A DNA stretch of 35,450 nucleotides from assembly GCA_041309225.1 (NCBI GenBank), contig JBFYZZ010000180.1, positions 1 to 35,450 of the forward strand, in the 5' to 3' direction. A program made the translations under genes and the position numbers. Origin of the DNA: JAFGLY01 sp041309225. GTDB taxonomy: Bacteria; Myxococcota_A; UBA796; JAFGLY01. Within the stretch, counting starts at the first letter, position 1. The number at the start of each line of letters is the position of its first letter. The notes beneath the pieces are model-generated. The model saw only the letters and a program-made list of their open reading frames with translations, had not been told where the DNA came from and did not search any database. This document shows, piece by piece, positions 25,701-32,576 of this stretch.

Positions 25701-28061
25701 CAGCCCTGGGCGAACGTCATCGCGAACCCGGGCTTCGGCACGGTCGTCACGGCTTCGGGTGCGTCCTTCACCTGGTCCGAGAACAGCCGCGAGAACCGTC
25801 TCACCCCCTTCGCCAACGATCCGATCGCCGATCCGACCTCCGAGGCCATCCTGATCCGCGACGACGACAGCGGTGAAGCCTGGTCTCCCACACCGGGGCC
25901 GCTTCCTCGCGATCCGACGAGCGGCCGGTTCGTGATCCGCCACGGTGCGGGAGTCACTCGCTTCGAGCGTGCGGTGTCCGGCATCCGCCATGCACTCGAC
26001 GTCTTCGTGGACGCGGTGGACCCCGTGAAGTTCTCGCTACTGACGCTGACCAACGAAACCGGTCGCCCGCGGCGCCTGTCCGTCTTCGCCTACGCAGAGT
26101 GGGTCCTGGGACCACCGAAGACCGGCCAGAACCAGTACGTCGTGACGGAGCAGGACGTGACCACCGGGGCGATCCTGGCGACCAACGTATGGAACCACGA
26201 TTTCGCCCGGCGGGTGGCCTTCGCCTTCGCGAGCGAGGGGCTGCTCTCGGCGACCGGGGACCGTACCGCCTTCATCGGCAGGAACGGACTGCTGGCACGG
26301 CCGGCGGCGCTGGCTGAGGACGTGCTCGTCACCCGCTTCGGCGCGGGGCTCGATCCCTGCGCGGCCCTGCAGGCTGGCGTCGTCCTCGCCCCGGGCGAGA
26401 CTCGGCGCCTCGTCTTCCTCCTCGGCGAGGGAAGAGACGTGGGGCACGTGCGGGAGATGATCGAGCGGCATGGACGCGCGGAGGCTGCAGACGCCGCCAT
26501 CCAGTCCGTGCAGTACGGCTGGGAAGGGACGCTCGGAGCGGTCCAGGTTCGGACGCCTGACGACTCCTTCGATGTCCTCCTGAACCGCTGGCTTCTCTAC
26601 CAGGACCTGAGCTGCCGGATGTGGGCCCGCACCGGGTACCACCAACCGGGCGGCGCGTACGGGTTCCGCGACCAGTTGCAGGACGCCATGGCGCTCGCGA
26701 TGGCGCGACCGGCCCTGGTCCGAGAGCACCTCCTGCGGGCGGCGGCCCGGCAGTTCACCGAGGGGGACGTCCAGCACTGGTGGCACCCGCCGTACGGCCG
26801 GGGAACGCGCACCCGCTGCTCGGACGATCTCCTCTGGCTGCCGTATGCAGCGATGCACTACGTCCAGACCACGGGTGACGCTGGCGTGCTCGACGAGCGG
26901 GTCCCGTTCCTCGATGGGCCGGCGCTCGCGCCGGACGCTCAGGACGCCTACGCCTTGCCCAGCGTCGCCGAGGAGGACGGCTCGCTGTACGAGCACTGCC
27001 TGCGGGCCCTCGATCGTGGGATCTCCTCGGGCACCCATGGCCTGCCGCTCATGGGAAGCGGCGACTGGAATGACGGGATGAACCGCGTGGGCAAGGAGGG
27101 GCGTGGTGAGAGCACATGGCTCGGCTTCTTCCTCCACGCCGTCCTCTCCGAGTTCGCGCCGCTGTGCGCGACGCGGGGGGACACCGTTCGGGCCGAACGC
27201 TACCGCGCGGAGGCAGCGCGCCTCTCGTCCGCGCTGAAGCAGTCCTGGGACGGGGAGTGGTACCGGCGCGGGTACTATGACGACGGCACCCCGCTCGGCT
27301 CGATGCAGAACGACGAGTGCGTCATCGACTCCATCGCCCAGTCCTGGGCGGTGCTCTCGGGCATGACCACCCCGCGGATGGCGGACCGCGCCATGGACTC
27401 GGTCCGGACGCACCTCGTGCGGCGAGGGGCCCAGGTCGTGCTGTTGCTCACGCCACCGTTCGATCGCTCGGCGCAAGCCCCCGGGTACATCAAGGGCTAT
27501 CCACCCGGCGTGCGGGAGAACGGCGGCCAGTACACGCACGCCGCTGCCTGGATCGTGATGGCGCTCGCCAGGTTGGGCAGCGGCGACGAGGCGACCGAGC
27601 TGTTCCACATGTTGAACCCCGTGAACCACACGCGAACGGGTCCGGACGTGGCACGCTACCAGGGAGAGCCGTACGTGCTCGCCGGCGACGTCTGCGCACA
27701 TCCCCAGCACGCAGGGCGCGCGGGATGGACCTGGTACACCGGTTCGGCCGGCTGGATGTACCGCGCCGGGCTCGAGAGCATCCTCGGGCTCCGGCGCCAT
27801 GGCGCGACCTTCGAGGTGGATCCGTGCATCCCCACCTCCTGGCCCGGATACGCCATCACCTGGCGGATCGGCCGGACACGGTACGAGATCACGGTCACGA
27901 ACCCCGAGCACCGCTGCCGCGGAGTCAGGACCGCAGAACTGGACGGCGTCGCGGTCGATGCTCGGGCGATCGCGCTCCTCGACGACGGCGCGACCCACGA
28001 TGTGCGCGTCGCGCTGGGTGCAACCCGCCAACGGGGGCCCTCACAGGCTCGTGCTCCGTGA
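19782..28061 (+). CDS. ndvB: Cyclic beta-1,2-glucan synthase (NdvB/ChvB/Cgs type)
   Basis: A 2,759-residue inner-membrane enzyme close to the 2,830-2,870 of rhizobial and Brucella homologs. An N-terminal soluble region (1-400) precedes membrane helices near 406-455, 814-863 and 940-990. The GT84 transferase lies between the first two groups, with DSD (Asp624, Asp626) and QHRW (770-773). A glycoamylase-like domain follows (about 1090-1400, YQYKAFGVPGLGMKRG near 1300). Two GH94-N-like beta-sandwiches start near 1467 and 1946, and the GH94 phosphorylase-like (alpha/alpha)6 domain has GDWNDGM (Asp2431 as expected acid). It polymerises UDP-glucose into beta-1,2-glucan, controls chain length and cyclises it for the periplasm. 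The start is GTG at 19782 with GAGG nearby; GTG at 19809 is an alternative. No ndvA exporter gene is adjacent. Confidence 0.95.
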   Translation: MFLAGKIRRVFLREARDASAVPEKPFRDELLSAERLDERARSLAARCTLDPSRRTSRSVFPRFDDNVHLLREAYRALASDVHRGAFVTAASEWLLDNFYVVASEIRDVRQNLPQGYYRELPKLAAREQAGNARIYVLAVELIRHSDSRLDGPQLVRWLEAFQAVAPLTIGELWAWPSMVKLALVENLRRLADEMLAARAARCAADTFVARFDSTAKGVPPPLPRTLHPAFAVQILLRAREYGPRLSAVQRSLDDHLAVDGQTAETVTRGEHQREAAAQVSIANVVTSLRLCSTLDWSQHVEQVSLVERILQQDPASVYGRMDFLSRDRYRQAVEELSDRTGEGQIHVARRVVECARAVREAEGQAARAAHVGYYLIGKGRREFETSVNWRPGLRRGLRRFTFHHATGAYLGAIAFTTAALATGGVAYARAQGSPTWVQVCVALLMVVPASEVAVAFVQRLAVRFAPPRRLPRLDLSAGLPPDARTLVVVPTLLTSVEGVGRQIERLEVLALGNLDPRIHFAILGDFADAPSRDMPDDAAILASARSGIEALGVRLGEGRQDRFFLLHRARQWNEGERTWMGWERKRGKIEELNRLLRGATDTSFEVQVGETGVLGDVRYCITLDSDTRLPRDGAKKLVGIIEHPLNRPLFDPRCGRVTEGYGILQPRVSVTTSSAAGSRFARIFAGHTGIDPYTTAVSDAYQDLFGEGSYTGKGLYDVDAFTAALEGRVPDNAILSHDLFEGLHARTGLVTDVEVIDDYPSSVLAHTRRQHRWTRGDWQILGWLLPFVRTRAGLARNRLPIISRWKILDNLRRASVAPATVALLLLAWTVLPGNPAIWTAAALATLAFPLLVLVLDALAGPPAHQPVRAYLRALAEDASSTSARILLQLAFLANQAFAMGHAILVTLGRLVITRHRLLEWETAAASATRGAGLERGAGARSFLVAMAASPIIALLGAILVLAWRPGALYAALPLLALWVLAPLVAYRLSQPMSQRNASLDPGDRDFLLDLARTTWRYFDAFMGPDDHFLPADNFQEAPAKVAHRTSPTNIGMGLLSTLSAHDLGLVSTGELVERIDSTLTTMEGLERFEGHLFNWYDTVSLAPLPPRYISTVDSGNLAGALIALSEGLRQLGREPPVGDGGANHPSERLESLSRRAAAFADGMAFRFLYVPHLNLLSIGYRAADAEGPGRLDPSNYDLLASEARLASFIAIAKGDLPEKHWFHLGRAVTSVHGNPTLLSWSATLFEYLMPLLVLRSYPDTLLDESCRMAVRRQRDYATQRGVPWGISESAYDRVDHNGSYQYKAFGVPGLGMKRGLGDELVVAPYATALAALVDPTAAVTNLRRLVHDGLLGAYGCFDAIDFTPRHPTDPEVDAPGATRTQGVVVRTYFAHHQGMTLAAIAGVLAGHRMVNRFHSDPRMQATELLLQERVPRRAAVIRPRPDEEERVAAPAPPMAFRRFRSPHTAFPHAQFLSNGNYTAVITNAGGGASSCRGYAVTRWRQDATCDPGGQYLFLRDVWSGRVWSATHQPTCRDALDDLVVYTMEKATFQRKEDEIGTRLDIAVSPEDDVEVRRLEVTNHGERARELEITSYAEIVLAPSADDLAHPAFGKLFVESEYVPESSALLCRRRPRSPEDGEVFAVHVIGLEGRAQGPVEWESDRGTFLGRGRGPGNPQALDGRPLSGTTGVLLDPIVSLRQRVRIAPGGVVRLSFVTGMASSRETALALAKRYHDPSATARTFALASAHARSTLSHLGISSEEALLFERLASRVLYTDASLRTGAELLARATLGQEGLWGHGVSGDLPVLLVRVVSGADLALVRQVLTAQEYWRLKGLTADVVILNEHQVSYLDEVHAKLAALLDDGPWRTWKHRPGGAYLLRGDRMSEAERLLLCSVARAVLKGTGGTLAHQLDRPTSPPPEPVSLDPEHPALLGQVQAPTAQPAVPPLAFANGLGGFTDGGCEYLIVLEGSQETPQPWANVIANPGFGTVVTASGASFTWSENSRENRLTPFANDPIADPTSEAILIRDDDSGEAWSPTPGPLPRDPTSGRFVIRHGAGVTRFERAVSGIRHALDVFVDAVDPVKFSLLTLTNETGRPRRLSVFAYAEWVLGPPKTGQNQYVVTEQDVTTGAILATNVWNHDFARRVAFAFASEGLLSATGDRTAFIGRNGLLARPAALAEDVLVTRFGAGLDPCAALQAGVVLAPGETRRLVFLLGEGRDVGHVREMIERHGRAEAADAAIQSVQYGWEGTLGAVQVRTPDDSFDVLLNRWLLYQDLSCRMWARTGYHQPGGAYGFRDQLQDAMALAMARPALVREHLLRAAARQFTEGDVQHWWHPPYGRGTRTRCSDDLLWLPYAAMHYVQTTGDAGVLDERVPFLDGPALAPDAQDAYALPSVAEEDGSLYEHCLRALDRGISSGTHGLPLMGSGDWNDGMNRVGKEGRGESTWLGFFLHAVLSEFAPLCATRGDTVRAERYRAEAARLSSALKQSWDGEWYRRGYYDDGTPLGSMQNDECVIDSIAQSWAVLSGMTTPRMADRAMDSVRTHLVRRGAQVVLLLTPPFDRSAQAPGYIKGYPPGVRENGGQYTHAAAWIVMALARLGSGDEATELFHMLNPVNHTRTGPDVARYQGEPYVLAGDVCAHPQHAGRAGWTWYTGSAGWMYRAGLESILGLRRHGATFEVDPCIPTSWPGYAITWRIGRTRYEITVTNPEHRCRGVRTAELDGVAVDARAIALLDDGATHDVRVALGATRQRGPSQARAP

Positions 28062-28134
28062 GCACGCGGTTGACCGGCACGGTGCGCGTGCCCGGCACAG
28101 GCCGCCGGCCTGGGTGCCCGTGTCGCACCGGCGC
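28051..28134. terminator. Tandem hairpins at the ndvB stop
   Basis: GTGCTC (28051-28056) and GAGCAC (28060-28065) form a perfect 6-bp stem spanning the ndvB stop codon. A second, larger fold follows: GGTGCG (28081-28086) with CGCACC (28124-28129), enclosing GGCACAGGCC and its near-complement ending at 28118 around a GCC loop. There is no T-tract, so this is a termination or mRNA 3'-end structure only by position. The rest of the 189-bp gap to the next gene shows no gene or clear promoter. Confidence 0.35.
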
Positions 28135-28250
28135 GTCCACCGGGACGAGGACACACGCGGGTTCCGGGCGGACGCGGGCATGCACGCCCAGGGTGGCGTA
28201 AGGAACCGGCACCCGGATCCGTTGTCGGACCGCCTCGGAGGTCTCGGACG

Positions 28251-30599
28251 GTGACCGTCCTCCCCCTGCTTCTCGCCGTCCTCGCCACGCGCGCCGCGCC
28301 GGGTGCGGAGACCGGGGTCGCGGTGGTGCCCCTCCACGCGCTTCCCGGGCCCACACCCGAGGTGCCCGAGGCCCCGCCGCGCAGCTGGACCGCCGACACC
28401 CTCGCGATCCGACTCGCGCCCGGGGAGGAGAGCGTCCTCTCCCTCGACGTCGCATTCCAGGCGCTCGCGCCCGGCTGGGCGGACGTGTCGGTGGCCGGCT
28501 GCGGGCTCACCGTGGCCTCGGCCACGCTGGACGGCCGGCCCGCGGCGCTGCCTTGCCACCCGGACGGACAGCGGCACCTGGTCGCCCGGCTCTCGGGCGT
28601 CCACCACCTCCGGGTGGAGGGCGTGGCCGCCACCCCCGGCGCCACCCTGACCCTGCCGATCCTCCCGGCGGGCCGCGCCCGGGTGGAGGTGGACGCCCCG
28701 GGCCTCGACGTGGACGTGGACGGCGCCGCACGCACCGGCCCGGGCCGGTTCGACCTCGCGGCCGTCCCCGCGCTCTCGGTCCGGTGGCGGCCCGCGGGCG
28801 CGGCCGGGTGCCGGCCCCGCGTGCTCACGGTGGAAAGCGCCGCGGCCTTCAGCGTGGGCGACGGCGAGGTGGAGGGCCAGGCGGTCCTGCGCTTCCGCGC
28901 GGTCCACGCCCCGATCGACGCCGTGTCCTTTCGCCTGCCCGGTGCGCCGGACGACGTCGGGGTGGAGGGCCCGGGGGTGCTCACCCACGCGCGGGCGGGC
29001 GACCGGGTGACCGTGCGCCTGGCAGCCCCCGTGGAGGGTCCGTTCGAGGTCCGGGTGCGGATGCGGGCCCCGGCCGCGGCGGACGGCCGGTCGCGCCCCC
29101 TGCCGCTGCCGGTGCCGCTCGACGCCGAGCCCCTGGGCGCGTGGGTCACCGTGGCCGCCGCGGACACGGCCCTGGTCGTGCCCGAGCCGGGCCAGGGCCT
29201 GGAGCCCGTGGCCACCCGCGCGCTGCCCGGCTGGGCCACCGGACTCGCACCGGGCATACCGCTGGCCGCCTGGCGCTCTGGCGGCCGTGCGTACGCGCTC
29301 GCGGCCCGCGTGCTCGACGTCCGGCCCGTGGACGCGCCCCCGACGTTCGTGGACGAGGCACGCTACACCGTGGCCTACGCCGACCACGGCCGCCTGCTCG
29401 TGCGCGCCCGCTTCCAGGTCCGGAACGACCGCAACGCCTTCCTGGCCGTGGCCCCACCCCCGGGCTGCGCCGTGCTCGGCGTGCGCGTGGCCGGCCGGAC
29501 CCTCGAGCCCGTGCGGGACGCATCGGGCCGTGTGCTCGTGCCGCTGGAGAAGTCCCTCGAGGGGCTCACGGGCCTGGTGGCCTTCCCGGTGGAGGTCACC
29601 CTGCTCGGCCGGGAGGCCGCCTGGGCTCCCCGGGGCCGGCGCACGCTCGTGGCCCCCGCCGTGGACGCGCCGGTGGCCCGGGCGGTGTGGGAGGTGATCC
29701 TTCCGCCGGGCGTGCGCTTCCGCGGCGCCTCGGGCGCGGCCGAGGAGGTTCGTGATGACGACGTGCACGACGGCACCCTCGCCTACGGCCGCGGGGTCGC
29801 ACGGGGCGAACGCCGGGTGCTCTCGGAGGAGGACCTGGGCGACGAGGACCGGGACTGCGAGGCCGCCCGCCGGTGCCGTTCCGACGGCGACCGGCTCTCC
29901 AGCGACCTGTCGGTGGAGGTCTTCAGCCGGGCGTACCGCGCCTACCAGGAGAACGCGTTCGGCGAGGCCGGCGCCCTCCTCGACGAGGCCCTCACCCTCG
30001 ACCCGGACAACGCGCCGGCGCAGGCGTTGCGGGGCAACGTGCAGGTGCTCACGGGCGCGGACGACGAGGCTGACGCGGCCCAGGCCCGGCGCCTGAAGGA
30101 CCTCGCCGCCGCCCGTGCGGTGGACGACCGGCTGGAGCAGCGCCGCCAGGAGCGCGCCGCCGAAGAAGCCCTGCGCGCGGGCGACCTCGACGCGGCCGAG
30201 GCGGCGCTCACGGGCGTGGCCGAGACCGGCCACCGGCTGGCGGCCGTGGAGCAGAAGGAGAGCGTGGAGCAGGAGGTGGTGCTCGAAGAGGCCGGCCGGG
30301 CGCTCGAGGTCGTGGCGAAGAAGAAGGCCGAGCGCGACGAAGGCCGGGCCGGATCGAAGCGCCCGTCGGACGCCTCGCCGGTGTCCGCCCCCGGCAGATC
30401 CACTGCGAGCGCGACACCTGCGAAGGTCGCCGTCGCCCCCCCGGCCGCGTCGCCGGCTCCCCGAGACGCCGTGGCCGCCGCCAACCTCGTCGTCCCCGTC
30501 CCCGAGGCCGGGGAGCGCGTCACCTTCGAGCAGCACCTGCTGCCCCCCGAGGAACCCCTGGCCGTCGAGATCCGCTATCGCACCCGGAGAACGCCATGA
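28251..30599 (+). CDS. Secreted protein of unknown family with TPR-like segment
   Basis: A 782-residue product from GTG 28251, with GGAGG at 28237-28241. The N-terminus (LPLLLAVLATRAAPGA) is a short signal peptide without a lipobox. The first 500 residues are beta-rich and Ala/Gly/Pro/Val-rich, containing RNDRNAFLAV and a VAGRTLEPVRDASGRVLVPLEKS stretch that resembles the next gene's product. Residues about 555-690 are helical: a TPR-like pair (YRAYQENAFGEAGALLDEAL, then LDPDNAPAQALRGN) and a charged coiled-coil segment with VEQKESVEQEVV. A Ser/Pro/Ala linker precedes a C-terminal motif (FEQHLLPPEEPLAVEIRYR) also shared with the next protein. It overlaps the next gene by 4 bp. I do not recognise the family; a periplasmic or envelope scaffold is inferred. 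Confidence 0.75.
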   Translation: MTVLPLLLAVLATRAAPGAETGVAVVPLHALPGPTPEVPEAPPRSWTADTLAIRLAPGEESVLSLDVAFQALAPGWADVSVAGCGLTVASATLDGRPAALPCHPDGQRHLVARLSGVHHLRVEGVAATPGATLTLPILPAGRARVEVDAPGLDVDVDGAARTGPGRFDLAAVPALSVRWRPAGAAGCRPRVLTVESAAAFSVGDGEVEGQAVLRFRAVHAPIDAVSFRLPGAPDDVGVEGPGVLTHARAGDRVTVRLAAPVEGPFEVRVRMRAPAAADGRSRPLPLPVPLDAEPLGAWVTVAAADTALVVPEPGQGLEPVATRALPGWATGLAPGIPLAAWRSGGRAYALAARVLDVRPVDAPPTFVDEARYTVAYADHGRLLVRARFQVRNDRNAFLAVAPPPGCAVLGVRVAGRTLEPVRDASGRVLVPLEKSLEGLTGLVAFPVEVTLLGREAAWAPRGRRTLVAPAVDAPVARAVWEVILPPGVRFRGASGAAEEVRDDDVHDGTLAYGRGVARGERRVLSEEDLGDEDRDCEAARRCRSDGDRLSSDLSVEVFSRAYRAYQENAFGEAGALLDEALTLDPDNAPAQALRGNVQVLTGADDEADAAQARRLKDLAAARAVDDRLEQRRQERAAEEALRAGDLDAAEAALTGVAETGHRLAAVEQKESVEQEVVLEEAGRALEVVAKKKAERDEGRAGSKRPSDASPVSAPGRSTASATPAKVAVAPPAASPAPRDAVAAANLVVPVPEAGERVTFEQHLLPPEEPLAVEIRYRTRRTP

Positions 30600-32431
30600 A
30601 CCCCCTCCTCGCCCTGCCCCTCCTCGTGGCGCTCGCCGGTGCCGCCGAGGAGCCTGCCATCCCCGCCGCTCGTGTGACCCTGCCCTGGAGCGACTTCAAG
30701 GTGCTCTACGAGAAGGGGCTCGCCCCCAAGGAGAAGCCCGAGCCCGCCCCCAGGGACTTCGCGATCAGCCGCGCCTCGTACACGGGCCGGGTGGAGGGCG
30801 AGAGCGCCCTCTTCGACGCCCGCCTGCGCGTGGACGTGCTCAAGGAGAAGGGCTGGGTCACGGTCCCGGTCCTGCCCACCACGGTCGCGCTGCGCAGCGC
30901 CCGGATGGGGGGGAAGGACGCCTCCATCTACCTGGACGGTGGCTGGTACCGTCTGGTCACGGACCGCAAGGGCCCGGTCGACCTCGACCTCTCGTTCGCG
31001 GTCACCACCTTCGAGAGCGGCGGACAGGACGGGTTCTCCTTCGCGCTACCCGCCTCGGGCGGCACCGAGGTGTCGCTCTCGGTCCCGTCCGAGGGGAACC
31101 TCGAGTTCCAGGTGGCCAACGCCCAGCGAGTCCACCGCGAGGAGCGCAATGGGCGCTGGCTGCTGGAGGCCCTGCTGCCCGCCACCGGGAACCTCGCGGT
31201 CACCTGGCAGCGCGCGCTCGCCGCCGAGGAGCAGGTGGCGCCCGTGGCGCGGGTCTACGCCGAGCACCAGGCGCTGGTGGGCGTGTCCGAGGGGCTGCTC
31301 CAGTGCGGCAGCGCCGTCCTCTACTCCATCCTGCACGCGGGCGTGGAGCACCTGGCGGTGACGCTGCCGGCCGACGTGACCATCGTGGACGTCAAGGGCG
31401 ACGGCATCCAGGACTGGCGGGTGGAGGACGCGGACGGCCGTCGTCGCGTCGCCGTGGACCTCGCCTTCGAGGCCAAGGGTTCCTACAGCCTCTACCTGGA
31501 CTACGAGCGGCCGCTCCCTGAGGGCGGCGGCGAGGTGCTGGTCCCCGACCTCCAGGTGGAGGGCGTGGAACGGGTCAAGGGCTGGGTGGGCATCGACGCC
31601 CGGTCCAGCCTGGAGGTGGCCGCCGGCGCGGTGGTGGGCGCGACTCCCGTGGACGTCCGCGAGCTGCCCACCGCCATCCTGGGCCGCACCGACTGGCCCG
31701 TTCTGCTCGGGTTCAAGTACCGCAAGCAGGGCGTCCGCGTTCCGATCGAGGTCCGGCAGCACGAGGCCGTGGACATGCTGGTCACGCTCGTGGACAGCGC
31801 CTCGGCCACCACGGTCATGACCCGGGACGGCCGCCGCATGACCCAGGTGGTCTACGCCATGCGCAACAACCGGGCCCAGTTCCTGCGCCTGGACCTGCCC
31901 GCGGGCGCGGAGCTGTGGAGCGCCTTCGTGGGCGGACGGGCAGTCAAGCCCGCCCGGGACGCGGACGGTCGCCTCCTCGTCCCGCTCGCGCGCTCCCAGG
32001 CGTCGGCCGGCGCGCTCGCCTGGTTCGCGGTGGAGGTGGTGTACGTCGAGAAGGGAACCGTGCCCGACGCTGGCGGGCGGGGCCGCTTCGAGGCCCGCCT
32101 CCCCACCGCCGACGTGCCGGCGACCGTCTGCAACTGGACCGTCTGGGTGCCCGAGGACGCCCGGGTGAAGCACCTGGAGAGCACGCTGCGCGAGGTGGAC
32201 ACCTTCACGTCGATCTCCACCCAGGGATGGGCGGTCGACCAGGCGGAGGTGAACGCCCAGGTCCAGGCCCAGGCCGCCCGGGCGCTCGCGGGCGACACCG
32301 CCGCGGCGGGCGTGGAGCCGGTCCGGGCCAGCCTGCCCATCGATGGGCGCCCGATCCTGTTCGAGAAGCTGCTCGTGCTGGACGAGCCGCTCGAGGTTCG
32401 GTTCGACTACCGCGGGCTCGAACGCGACTGA
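30596..32431 (+). CDS. Secreted beta-rich protein, diverged paralog of upstream gene
   Basis: A 611-residue protein whose ATG overlaps the previous stop (ATGA). The signal peptide (NPLLALPLLVALAGAA) is cleaved near residue 17; there is no lipobox. The body is beta-rich, with strand-like runs such as FDARLRVDVL and LDLSFAVTTF, and only two Cys. Around residues 420-470, RNNRAQFLRL followed by GGRAVKPARDADGRLLVPLARS matches the upstream protein in order and spacing, and the C-terminus FEKLLVLDEPLEVRFDYR matches its C-terminal motif. Unlike the upstream protein it has no TPR-like helices. The overlap and shared motifs suggest the two form a heteromeric envelope complex. The family is not recognised and no enzymatic motif is seen. 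Confidence 0.77.
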   Translation: MNPLLALPLLVALAGAAEEPAIPAARVTLPWSDFKVLYEKGLAPKEKPEPAPRDFAISRASYTGRVEGESALFDARLRVDVLKEKGWVTVPVLPTTVALRSARMGGKDASIYLDGGWYRLVTDRKGPVDLDLSFAVTTFESGGQDGFSFALPASGGTEVSLSVPSEGNLEFQVANAQRVHREERNGRWLLEALLPATGNLAVTWQRALAAEEQVAPVARVYAEHQALVGVSEGLLQCGSAVLYSILHAGVEHLAVTLPADVTIVDVKGDGIQDWRVEDADGRRRVAVDLAFEAKGSYSLYLDYERPLPEGGGEVLVPDLQVEGVERVKGWVGIDARSSLEVAAGAVVGATPVDVRELPTAILGRTDWPVLLGFKYRKQGVRVPIEVRQHEAVDMLVTLVDSASATTVMTRDGRRMTQVVYAMRNNRAQFLRLDLPAGAELWSAFVGGRAVKPARDADGRLLVPLARSQASAGALAWFAVEVVYVEKGTVPDAGGRGRFEARLPTADVPATVCNWTVWVPEDARVKHLESTLREVDTFTSISTQGWAVDQAEVNAQVQAQAARALAGDTAAAGVEPVRASLPIDGRPILFEKLLVLDEPLEVRFDYRGLERD

Positions 32432-32576
32432 CCCGATCCGGTCTCGCGCGCCGGCTCGCCGGCATTCGATTCGGCGATCCCGGGCAGCCGGGCGGTGTCG
32501 GACGCGCTGCACCTCACCCTGGATCCGGGCCGCTACGAGGACACCGATCGCAGCACCGACTGGCGCAGGCACCTGG
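32432..32576. terminator. Convergent intergenic region with GC-rich hairpin
   Basis: GCCGG (32450-32454) and CCGGC (32459-32463) form a 5-bp stem with a CTCG loop, 19 bp after the stop at 32431 and between convergent genes. A slightly AT-richer stretch (ATTCGATTCGG) follows on the plus strand but no true T-tract. It may terminate the 28251-32431 transcription unit. The rest of the 145-bp gap shows no supported gene. Confidence 0.35.
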
